Shown here: piece by piece, positions 7,017 through 13,081 of the stretch
Numbering within the stretch: position 1 is the first letter of the stretch
Layout: each line of letters begins with the position of its first letter
Source of the DNA: RGIG9079 sp964567845
GTDB lineage: Bacteria > Bacteroidota > Bacteroidia > Bacteroidales > Marinifilaceae
Direction: 5' to 3'
Length of the DNA: 13,081 nt
Assembly (NCBI GenBank): GCA_964567845.1
Contig: CAZMOG010000058.1
Span: 1-13,081 of the forward strand
Program-made: the position numbers and the translations under genes
Notes under the pieces: generated by a model
Told to the model about the DNA's origin: nothing
What the model saw: only the letters and a program-made list of their open reading frames with translations
The model's database searches: none

Positions 7017-8939
7017 ATGACAGGTTCAGGTTTCGCGACGATTGATTTCGTCATCCTAGCAGTGTACATCGTATTGTTGGTAGCCCTAGGATTGTTCCTC
7101 TCTCGCGACAAGGGAGGAAAGGAGAAGAGCTCTAACGACTACTTCCTTGCAGGAAACACCCTTACATGGTGGGCAGTTGGAGCATCACTTATTGCGGCTA
7201 ACATCTCTGCCGAGCAGATGATTGGTATGGCCGGTTCAGGATTTAAAATCGGTTTGAGTATTGCAGCTTACGAGTTGATTGCTGCCGCATCATTGATTTT
7301 GGTGGCTAAATACTTGTTGCCATTGATGATCGAGAAGAAGATTTACACCATGCCTCAGTTCTTGAGAGAGCGTTATAACTCTGGTGTAGGACTTGCATTC
7401 TCTATCCTTTGGTTGTTGTTGTATGTATTCGTTAACTTGACATCGGTTGCATGGTTGGGTTGCTTGGCTATCCAGCAGATTCTTGGAATTCCCGAGACAA
7501 TTGCAATGACAGTTGGCGACACAATCTACTACTTCGACGCTAAGACAGTTATCATCCTTATCCTTTTCTTGATTGCAGGTATCTACTCAATCTACGGAGG
7601 TTTGGCTGCAGTAGCATGGACCGACGTTCTTCAGGTAGTATTCTTGATTGGTGGTGGTATCATTACCGCTTACTACGCAATCTGCGCTGTATCGGGCGAG
7701 GCTGACAGCTTCTTCAAGGGGATCTCTACACTTTACGATACATGTAAGGCAATTCCAAATGACACTCACTTCAACCTTATTGTAAAGAACAGTCCAGAGA
7801 CTGCTGCAGCATTCAAGGATCTTCCTGGTATCGCTGCTATCGTTGGAGGTTTGTGGTTGACAAATATCGGATACTGGGGATTCAACCAGTACATCATCCA
7901 GAAGGGACTTGCTGCTAAGAGTATCGAGGAGGCTAAGAAGGGATTGATCTTCGCCGGATTCTTGAAGATTTTGATTCCATTCATCGCTGCTGTTCCAGGT
8001 ATCTGTGCTTTCGTTATCATTAACGATCCTGATTTGGCTGCTAACGCACTTGGTACAATTACCGTTGCCGATGAGTCTTATCCATGGTTGGTTCGTAACT
8101 TTGCTCCTATCGGAGTTAAGGGATTGTCATTTGCTGCTTTGGCTGCTGCCATTATCTCATCATTGGCAAGTATGTTCAACTCAACATCTACAATCTTCAC
8201 CATCGATATCTACAAGAATTTCATCAACAAGAATGCTTCTGATAAGAAGTTGGTAAACATTGGTCGTATCACCTCATTCGTAGCATTAATTCTTGCTTTG
8301 TTCACAACAAAGCCATTGCTTGGAGGTTTGGATCAGGCATTCCAGTACATTCAGGAGTATAGCTCATTCTTGTATCCGGGTATCGTAGTTATCTTCACAT
8401 TGGGATTGCTTTGGAAGCGTGCATCAGGAACCGCTGCTGTTTGGGCTGCTATCTTGACATTGCCTATCAGCATTGTTCTTAAGTTCGGTATACCTGAAAT
8501 GCCATTCCAGTCTCGTTCTGCATGGGCATTCATCTTCTTGTTGGTAGTATTCGTTGCTATCTCTTATAAGAGCAAGAAGACTGTTGCTGCCGAGGAGATT
8601 GCCGAGGCTGACAAGAAGGCAATGAGCAAGTGGTCTAAGATTACCGGTATTTGCGCTGCAGTTTGCGTACTTATCGCTACAATCCAGAAGATTGCTTACG
8701 CTATCGAGCCATCAGGTTGGGCATTGACTCTTGAGAACTACGGATTCGAGGCATTCTACTGCGCAGCAGGATTGTTCGGAATGGTTGCAATGTTCTTGCA
8801 CTCTGATACAAACGATAAGATTCGCGATCCAAAGGCATTGCCAATCAACCTAAGTTTGTTCAAGACAAATGCAGGATTTGCACTTGGTTCATTCGGAATT
8901 ATTGTAATTTTGGTTGCACTTTACGCACTTTTGTGGTAA
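7017..8939 (+). CDS. Sodium/sugar symporter, SSS (SGLT) family, probable L-arabinose importer
   Basis: 640 aa inner-membrane protein, clearly related to Vibrio vSGLT and human SGLT. Matched to recalled vSGLT, sugar-site residues are present at constant offsets: Q67 and E86 (Q69, E88), then N283, Y286 and K317 (N260, gate Y263, K294). The sodium-site serines fall in AAIISSLASMFNST (S381-S382), and AFQYIQEY is at 441-448. It is about 100 residues longer than vSGLT. Part of the excess is a short insertion near 160-175. Most lies between the segment at ~502-516 and the last helix (~623-639), where two additional hydrophobic stretches (~542-562 and ~577-595) follow a charged loop (~517-540). It sits between the exported mutarotase and araD, so L-arabinose is the likely substrate. 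Galactose or glucose cannot be excluded from sequence. I recall the name araP for the Bacteroides counterpart. Confidence 0.92.
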   Translation: MTGSGFATIDFVILAVYIVLLVALGLFLSRDKGGKEKSSNDYFLAGNTLTWWAVGASLIAANISAEQMIGMAGSGFKIGLSIAAYELIAAASLILVAKYLLPLMIEKKIYTMPQFLRERYNSGVGLAFSILWLLLYVFVNLTSVAWLGCLAIQQILGIPETIAMTVGDTIYYFDAKTVIILILFLIAGIYSIYGGLAAVAWTDVLQVVFLIGGGIITAYYAICAVSGEADSFFKGISTLYDTCKAIPNDTHFNLIVKNSPETAAAFKDLPGIAAIVGGLWLTNIGYWGFNQYIIQKGLAAKSIEEAKKGLIFAGFLKILIPFIAAVPGICAFVIINDPDLAANALGTITVADESYPWLVRNFAPIGVKGLSFAALAAAIISSLASMFNSTSTIFTIDIYKNFINKNASDKKLVNIGRITSFVALILALFTTKPLLGGLDQAFQYIQEYSSFLYPGIVVIFTLGLLWKRASGTAAVWAAILTLPISIVLKFGIPEMPFQSRSAWAFIFLLVVFVAISYKSKKTVAAEEIAEADKKAMSKWSKITGICAAVCVLIATIQKIAYAIEPSGWALTLENYGFEAFYCAAGLFGMVAMFLHSDTNDKIRDPKALPINLSLFKTNAGFALGSFGIIVILVALYALLW

Positions 8940-8961
8940 TATTGTAACTTGTAAACAACAC

Positions 8962-8993
8962 ATAACGGGCTCTCCTTTGCGAGAGTCCGTTAT
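8962..8993 (+). terminator. Intra-cluster hairpin between symporter and araD
   Basis: An inverted repeat with 13-bp arms, 8962-8974 (ATAACGGGCTCTC) and 8981-8993 (GAGAGTCCGTTAT). All positions pair, one as G·U in RNA, around a 6-base loop. It is not followed by a clear U-tract, so it is a poor classical intrinsic terminator. It may act as a partial terminator or as an mRNA stability or processing element that lowers or separates expression of araD-araA-araB from the epimerase and symporter. The gap between the genes is 80 bases with no other visible element. Confidence 0.6.
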
Positions 8994-9019
8994 TAAACCA
9001 AATTTAATTCGATTATTTT

Positions 9020-9709
9020 ATGTTAGAAGCGTTGAAAGAGCAGGTCTTCAAAGCAAACTTGGACCTGGTAAAGCACGGATTGGTAATATTCACTTGGGGA
9101 AACGTGAGTGGAATTGACAGAGAGAGCGGTTTGGTGGTAATCAAACCATCAGGTGTATCATACGAAAGCATGCAGGCATCTGACATGGTTGTTGTTGATC
9201 TTAACGGAAATGTTGTTGAGGGAGACTTGAATCCGTCATCTGACACGCCTACTCACCTTGAAATTTATAAAGCGTTTCCAGAGGTAGGTGGAGTTGTTCA
9301 TACCCACTCTACATATGCAACCGCTTGGGCTCAGGCAGGATGCGATATTCCAAACATTGGAACAACACACGCCGACTATTTCAGTCAGGCAATCCCTTGT
9401 ACACGCCAGATGCGCAAAGAGGAGATGGCAGAGTACGAGAAAGAGACCGGAACAGTAATTATTGAGAGATTCCAGGGAATCAACCCAATTCACGTACCGG
9501 GAGTATTGGTACACAACCACGGCCCATTCTCATGGGGTAAAAATGCCAACGAGGCAGTTCACAATGCGGTGGTTATGGAGCAGGTAGCTAAAATGGCTTT
9601 CATTGCATTCAATGTAAATCCGCAATTGCACATGAACCCGCTATTGGTTGAGAAGCACTTCAACCGTAAGCATGGTCCTAATGCATACTATGGACAGAAA
9701 AAAAAGTAA
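9020..9709 (+). CDS. araD: L-ribulose-5-phosphate 4-epimerase
   Basis: 229 aa class II aldolase-fold enzyme that converts L-ribulose-5-phosphate to D-xylulose-5-phosphate in the cytoplasm, the last step of the bacterial L-arabinose pathway. Zinc ligands are visible as H94 and H96 (VVHTHS) and a histidine in VHNHGPFSWG (H165/H167). The catalytic acid equivalents are D75 (SSDTPTH), D119 (THADY) and the C-terminal tyrosine in AYYGQ (Y223/Y224). These correspond closely to recalled E. coli AraD D76, H95, H97, D120, H171 and Y229. TWGNVSGID at 25-33 and IKPSG at 41-45 are the phosphate-binding segments. Length and ends match the family. It is third in the arabinose cluster and 35 bases before araA. 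The related SgaE/UlaF epimerases have the same fold, but the neighbouring araA makes the arabinose role the best reading. Confidence 0.95.
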   Translation: MLEALKEQVFKANLDLVKHGLVIFTWGNVSGIDRESGLVVIKPSGVSYESMQASDMVVVDLNGNVVEGDLNPSSDTPTHLEIYKAFPEVGGVVHTHSTYATAWAQAGCDIPNIGTTHADYFSQAIPCTRQMRKEEMAEYEKETGTVIIERFQGINPIHVPGVLVHNHGPFSWGKNANEAVHNAVVMEQVAKMAFIAFNVNPQLHMNPLLVEKHFNRKHGPNAYYGQKKK

Positions 9710-9744
9710 AAGCGAATATAAATAATAACTAATAAAACACAACT

Positions 9745-11286
9745 ATGATTAAAGCATTTGAAAATCTTGAGGTATGGTTTGTTACCGGAGCACAGTTGCT
9801 TTACGGTGGCGACGCAGTAGTAGCCGTTGACGGACACTCTACAGAGATGGTTGACGGAATGAACGCATCAGGAATTCTTCCTATTAAGGTAGTATATAAA
9901 GGAACTGCTAACTCTTCTAAAGAGGTAGAGGATCTTATGGTTGCAGCTGAGGCTGACAAGAAGTGTGTTGGTGTTATCACATGGATGCACACCTTCTCAC
10001 CTGCTAAGATGTGGATTCACGGAATGCAGCGTCTTCGCAAACCACTTCTTCACTTCCATACACAGTTCAACAAGGAGATTCCTTGGGAGACAATGGATAT
10101 GGACTTCATGAACCTTAACCAGAGTGCACACGGAGACCGCGAGTATGGTCACATTTTGGCTCGTTTACGCAAGAACCACAAGACTGTTGTTGGTTACTGG
10201 AAAGAGGAGGAGACACTTCAGCACATTGCAGTATGGCAAAGAGTATGTGCAGGATGGGCAGATTCTCAGGACATGAGAATTATCCGTTTCGGAGATCAGA
10301 TGAACAATGTTGCTGTTACCGATGGTGACAAGGTTGAGGCTGAGATGAGATTCGGTTACCACGTTGACTACATGCCATTCAGCTCTGTAATGAAATATTT
10401 CGATCAGATCAAGGACGAGGATGTAGATGCACTTGTAGCTGTATATTTCAACGAGTACGACCACGCTCCTGCATTGGAGGACAAGTCAACTGTTGAGTAC
10501 AAGAAGATCTGGAACTCTGCTAAGGCTGAGCTTACAATCCGCGCCGTACTTGAGGACACAGGAGCTAAGGCATTCACCTCTAACTTCGATGACTTGGGAG
10601 ATTACAACATTGAGGAGACAGGTAGAGGATTTGACCAGATCCCAGGACTTGCATCACAGCGTTTGATGGCTGATGGTTACGGATTCGGTGGAGAGGGTGA
10701 CTGGAAAACAGCTGCTCTTTGCCGTACAGCATGGGTAATGGGTCAGGGTCTTCCAAAGGGAACATCATTCCTTGAGGATTACACAATCCACTTCGCAGGA
10801 CAGGAGTCAGCACTTCTTCAGGCTCACATGCTTGAGATCAGCCCTGCTATCTCTGCTGAGAAACCAAAATTGGAGGTTCACCACTTGGGTATCGGTATCC
10901 GTAAAACTCCTACAGCTCGTTTGGTATTCACAAGTAAGACCGGCGATGGTATCGCTACAACAGTAGTTGATATGGGTGGACGTTTCCGCTTGATTGCTAA
11001 CGAGGTTAAATGTATAGAGTCTAAGCCACTTCCAAGCCTACCTGTTGCATCAGCTCTTTGGATTCCAAAGCCAAACTTCGAGATTGGTGCAGGAGCATGG
11101 ATCATGGCAGGAGGAACTCACCACACATGTTTCTCTTATGACTTGACAGCTGAGTACTGGGAGGATTACGCAGAGATCGCTGACATTGAGATGTTGTTGA
11201 TTAATGACGATACTACAATCCAGAACTTCAAGAGAGAGTTGAGAATCAATGAGGTTTATTACTTGTTGAACAAAGCTCTTAAATAA
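9745..11286 (+). CDS. araA: L-arabinose isomerase
   Basis: 513 aa cytoplasmic metal-dependent isomerase converting L-arabinose to L-ribulose, the first committed step of the pathway. The N-terminus VWFVTGAQLLYG is the family signature. The four metal and substrate residues known from E. coli AraA (E306, E333, H350, H450) are found as E317 (GFGGEGDWK), E344 (SFLEDYTIHF), H361 (QAHMLE) and a histidine of the H459-H460 pair (MAGGTHHTCFS). ITWMHTFSPAKMWI at 78-91 is also characteristic. Length is normal (about 500 aa) and no frame disruption is seen. Codon use is strongly biased (GAG for Glu, TTG and CTT for Leu, GGA/GGT for Gly), suggesting high expression when induced. It follows araD by 35 bases and precedes a hairpin and araB. 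Confidence 0.97.
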   Translation: MIKAFENLEVWFVTGAQLLYGGDAVVAVDGHSTEMVDGMNASGILPIKVVYKGTANSSKEVEDLMVAAEADKKCVGVITWMHTFSPAKMWIHGMQRLRKPLLHFHTQFNKEIPWETMDMDFMNLNQSAHGDREYGHILARLRKNHKTVVGYWKEEETLQHIAVWQRVCAGWADSQDMRIIRFGDQMNNVAVTDGDKVEAEMRFGYHVDYMPFSSVMKYFDQIKDEDVDALVAVYFNEYDHAPALEDKSTVEYKKIWNSAKAELTIRAVLEDTGAKAFTSNFDDLGDYNIEETGRGFDQIPGLASQRLMADGYGFGGEGDWKTAALCRTAWVMGQGLPKGTSFLEDYTIHFAGQESALLQAHMLEISPAISAEKPKLEVHHLGIGIRKTPTARLVFTSKTGDGIATTVVDMGGRFRLIANEVKCIESKPLPSLPVASALWIPKPNFEIGAGAWIMAGGTHHTCFSYDLTAEYWEDYAEIADIEMLLINDDTTIQNFKRELRINEVYYLLNKALK

Positions 11287-11299
11287 GATAAATTAGCAT

Positions 11300-11338
11300 A
11301 AAAAGTGCTCCTGACTTACAATAATCAGGGCACTTTTT
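11300..11338. terminator. Hairpin between araA and araB, terminator-like
   Basis: An inverted repeat: the left arm at 11300-11314 (A5-GTGC-T-CCTGA) pairs with the right arm at 11325-11338 (TCAGG-GCAC-T5), leaving one bulged T and a 10-base loop. The A-tract and T-tract flanks give it the form of a bidirectional intrinsic terminator, although araB follows in the same direction 36 bases later. No good promoter is visible between hairpin and araB (TATCTTTT at 11338-11345 lacks a matching -33 box), so read-through or attenuation is the likely use. Confidence 0.65.
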
Positions 11339-11356
11339 ATCTTTTATAAACTATCG

Positions 11357-11374
11357 AAAAAAAAAAGAAAAAAA
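11357..11374 (+). promoter_or_regulatory. Poly-A leader directly before the araB start codon
   Basis: Ten A, one G and seven A run straight into the ATG at 11375. There is no Shine-Dalgarno. In Bacteroidota, A-rich unstructured leaders favour initiation, and this is an extreme example. The 10-A tract is also prone to length variation by polymerase slippage, which here would alter only the leader and not the frame. Confidence 0.55.
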
Positions 11375-12967
11375 ATGGACGCAAAAGCAACCATCGAAGC
11401 TGGTAAAGCGATACTTGGAATCGAGTTCGGTTCAACACGTATCAAAGCAGTTTTGATTGACCAAAATAACAAACCAATCGCTCAGGGAAGCCACACTTGG
11501 GAGAACCAGTTGGTTGACGGCCTTTGGACCTATAGCATTGATACAATCTGGAACGGTTTGCAGGATTGTTATGCAGACTTGCTTAAAGATGTAAAGAGCC
11601 AGTACGACACAGTTATTACAAACTTGGCAGGTATTGGTTTCAGTGCAATGATGCACGGATATATGGCATTCAACAAAGATCAAGAGATTTTGGTGCCATT
11701 CCGTACATGGAGAAACACAAACACTGCTCAGGCTGCTGCTGAGCTTTCTGAATTGTTTGTTTACAACATTCCATTGCGTTGGAGTATCTCTCACATCTAC
11801 CAGGCAATCCTTAACAATGAGGAGCACATCGGTCAGATTGACTTCTTCACAACATTGGCAGGATATATCCACTGGCAGTTGACTGGCGAGAAAGTACTTG
11901 GTATTGGCGATGCATCGGGAATGCTTCCTATCGACCCTGAGACAAAGAACTACTCAGCTGAGATGGTAGAGAAATTCAACAACCTTATCGCTCCAAAGAA
12001 CTTGGGCTGGAAACTTGAGGATATTCTTCCAAAGGTATTGTTGGCAGGACAGAATGCCGGCTACTTAACCGAGGAGGGAGTTAAGAAACTTGATGTTTCT
12101 GGTAACTTGCAGGCCGGAGTTCCGGTTTGTCCTCCTGAGGGAGATGCAGGAACAGGAATGGTTGCTACAAACGCTGTTAAACAACGTACAGGAAACGTAT
12201 CTGCAGGAACATCATCATTCTCAATGATTGTATTGGAGAAGGATCTTTCTAAACCATACGAGATGATTGATATGGTAACCACTCCATGCGGAAGTTTGGT
12301 TGCAATGGTACACTGTAACAACTGTACATCCGACATTAACGCATGGGTTAACCTATTCGTTGAGTATCAGAAATTGTTGGGCGTTCCCGTAGATATGAAC
12401 GAGGTATTCGGTAAGCTATACAACAATGCAATGACCGGCGATGCTGATTGTGGTGGACTTATCAGTTACAACTACATTTCTGGAGAGCCTGTAACAGGTC
12501 TTGCAGAGGGAAGACCATTGTTCGTTCGTTCAGCTAACGACAAGTTCAACCTTGCAAACTTCATCCGTACCCACTTGTACGCTACAGTTGGCGTATTGAA
12601 GATTGGTAACGACATTCTATTCAACGAGGAGAAGATCAACGTTGACAGAATTACCGGTCACGGTGGATTGTTCAAGACAAAGGGTGTAGGTCAAAGAGTA
12701 CTTGCAGCTGCCCTTAACTCACCAATCTCTGTAATGGAGACTGCAGGCGAGGGAGGAGCATGGGGAATTGCTCTATTGGCCGGCTACTTGATCAACAAGC
12801 AGGAGGGTCAATCATTGGCTGACTACCTTGAGGAGGTTGTATTTGCAGGCGATGCTGGTGTTGAGATTGCTCCAACTCCAGAGGATGTTGAGGGCTTCAA
12901 CAAATACATCGAGGCTTACAAGGCAGGTTTGGCTATCGAGGCTGCCGCTGTCGAGGCAAAATGCTAA
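11375..12967 (+). CDS. araB: FGGY-family carbohydrate kinase, probable L-ribulokinase
   Basis: 530 aa cytoplasmic sugar kinase of the FGGY (ASKHA-fold) family. In this context it would phosphorylate L-ribulose to L-ribulose-5-phosphate with ATP, between AraA and AraD. The phosphate-1 loop is GIEFGSTRIK (15-24). PPEGDAGTG (253-261) carries D257, the probable catalytic base. NVSAGTSSFSM (274-284) is the phosphate-2 region, and TGHGGLFKTKGVGQ (427-440) the adenosine region. The protein differs in style from E. coli AraB and resembles a Bacteroides-type kinase that I recall beside araA and that is often annotated only as a FGGY kinase or xylulokinase. About a dozen residues precede the first strand, and the ATG at 11375 keeps that familiar MDAKATIEAGKAILG start. 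It is the last gene of the cluster, 88 bases after araA and followed by a strong terminator. Kinase family is firm; substrate is inferred from neighbours. Confidence 0.92.
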   Translation: MDAKATIEAGKAILGIEFGSTRIKAVLIDQNNKPIAQGSHTWENQLVDGLWTYSIDTIWNGLQDCYADLLKDVKSQYDTVITNLAGIGFSAMMHGYMAFNKDQEILVPFRTWRNTNTAQAAAELSELFVYNIPLRWSISHIYQAILNNEEHIGQIDFFTTLAGYIHWQLTGEKVLGIGDASGMLPIDPETKNYSAEMVEKFNNLIAPKNLGWKLEDILPKVLLAGQNAGYLTEEGVKKLDVSGNLQAGVPVCPPEGDAGTGMVATNAVKQRTGNVSAGTSSFSMIVLEKDLSKPYEMIDMVTTPCGSLVAMVHCNNCTSDINAWVNLFVEYQKLLGVPVDMNEVFGKLYNNAMTGDADCGGLISYNYISGEPVTGLAEGRPLFVRSANDKFNLANFIRTHLYATVGVLKIGNDILFNEEKINVDRITGHGGLFKTKGVGQRVLAAALNSPISVMETAGEGGAWGIALLAGYLINKQEGQSLADYLEEVVFAGDAGVEIAPTPEDVEGFNKYIEAYKAGLAIEAAAVEAKC

Positions 12968-12995
12968 TCCAACTTACAAAGTTGATTATGCAATA

Positions 12996-13027
12996 CGAGG
13001 TCGGGTTTTCCCGACCTCGCTTATTTT
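12996..13027 (+). terminator. Intrinsic terminator of the arabinose cluster
   Basis: A perfect 10-bp GC-rich stem, 12996-13005 (CGAGGTCGGG) with 13010-13019 (CCCGACCTCG), closed by a TTTT loop and followed by CTTATTTT. It lies 29 bases after the araB stop. It is the cleanest intrinsic terminator in the window and marks the end of the cluster. Confidence 0.88.
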
Positions 13028-13029
13028 GG

Positions 13030-13079
13030 TATAATTGACAAAAACGGTTGGTAAAAACGCTGTAAATTTCTCAATTATA
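13030..13079. repeat. Spaced inverted repeat with internal direct repeat, window edge
   Basis: TATAATTGA at 13030-13038 and its exact reverse complement TCAATTATA at 13071-13079 flank a 32-base spacer. Inside the spacer AAAAACG occurs twice, at 13040-13046 and 13053-13059, 13 bases apart. TAAATTTC at 13062-13069 resembles a -7 box. The arrangement could be an operator or promoter region for a gene beyond the edge. A/T-rich composition makes chance plausible. Confidence 0.35.
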
Positions 13080-13081
13080 GA

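Noticed and set aside
11432..11872. A 146-codon minus-strand frame opposite araB
   Set aside because: Shadow of the kinase reading frame; the product has no recognisable fold and no promoter or neighbour supports it.

Overview
The window reads as a chromosomal segment from a member of the Bacteroidota, most likely order Bacteroidales. The signs are that start codons are preceded by A/T-rich leaders rather than Shine-Dalgarno sequences, that several upstream regions carry TAnnTTTG-type -7 boxes with a TTTG-like -33 element, that a Bacteroides-style lipoprotein signal is present, and that the arabinose genes follow the arrangement and sequence style I recall from Bacteroides. The genus cannot be fixed from this sequence alone. 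All genes are ordinary chromosomal metabolic or housekeeping genes. I see no insertion sequence, prophage, CRISPR array, tRNA or rRNA.

Layout. (1) Positions 1-3456, minus strand: the two subunits of adenosylcobalamin-dependent methylmalonyl-CoA mutase. The small subunit (mutA) comes first, and the large catalytic subunit (mutB) follows 14 bases later and is cut by the window edge. (2) Positions 3457-3653: a divergent promoter region with one recognisable Bacteroidota promoter facing each way. (3) Positions 3654-5674, plus strand: a compact operon of a HAD-family phosphatase or phosphomutase, a TsaC/Sua5-type threonylcarbamoyl-AMP synthase and TsaB, ending at a strong hairpin terminator (5680-5726). 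Two of the three genes serve t6A37 modification of tRNA. (4) Positions 5833-12967, plus strand: an L-arabinose utilisation cluster with a lipoprotein aldose 1-epimerase, a sodium/sugar symporter of the SGLT type, L-ribulose-5-phosphate 4-epimerase (araD), L-arabinose isomerase (araA) and a FGGY-family kinase taken as L-ribulokinase (araB), closed by a GC-rich hairpin (12996-13027). Two further hairpins lie inside the cluster, before araD and before araB. (5) Positions 13028-13081: the start of another intergenic region with a spaced inverted repeat.

How the genes work together. The mutarotase, exported as a lipoprotein, can equilibrate sugar anomers outside the inner membrane. The symporter imports the sugar with sodium. 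AraA converts L-arabinose to L-ribulose, the kinase makes L-ribulose-5-phosphate, and AraD converts it to D-xylulose-5-phosphate for the pentose phosphate pathway. Methylmalonyl-CoA mutase belongs to the succinate-propionate branch that disposes of reducing power in fermenting Bacteroidales, so the two blocks are metabolically compatible but not obviously co-regulated.

I find no clear previously undescribed system. The points most worth a second look are the absence of a regulator gene in the arabinose cluster, the hairpins inside it, the enlarged C-terminal part of the symporter, the export signal on the epimerase, and the repeat structure at the right edge. No gene-free stretch exceeds 300 bases.
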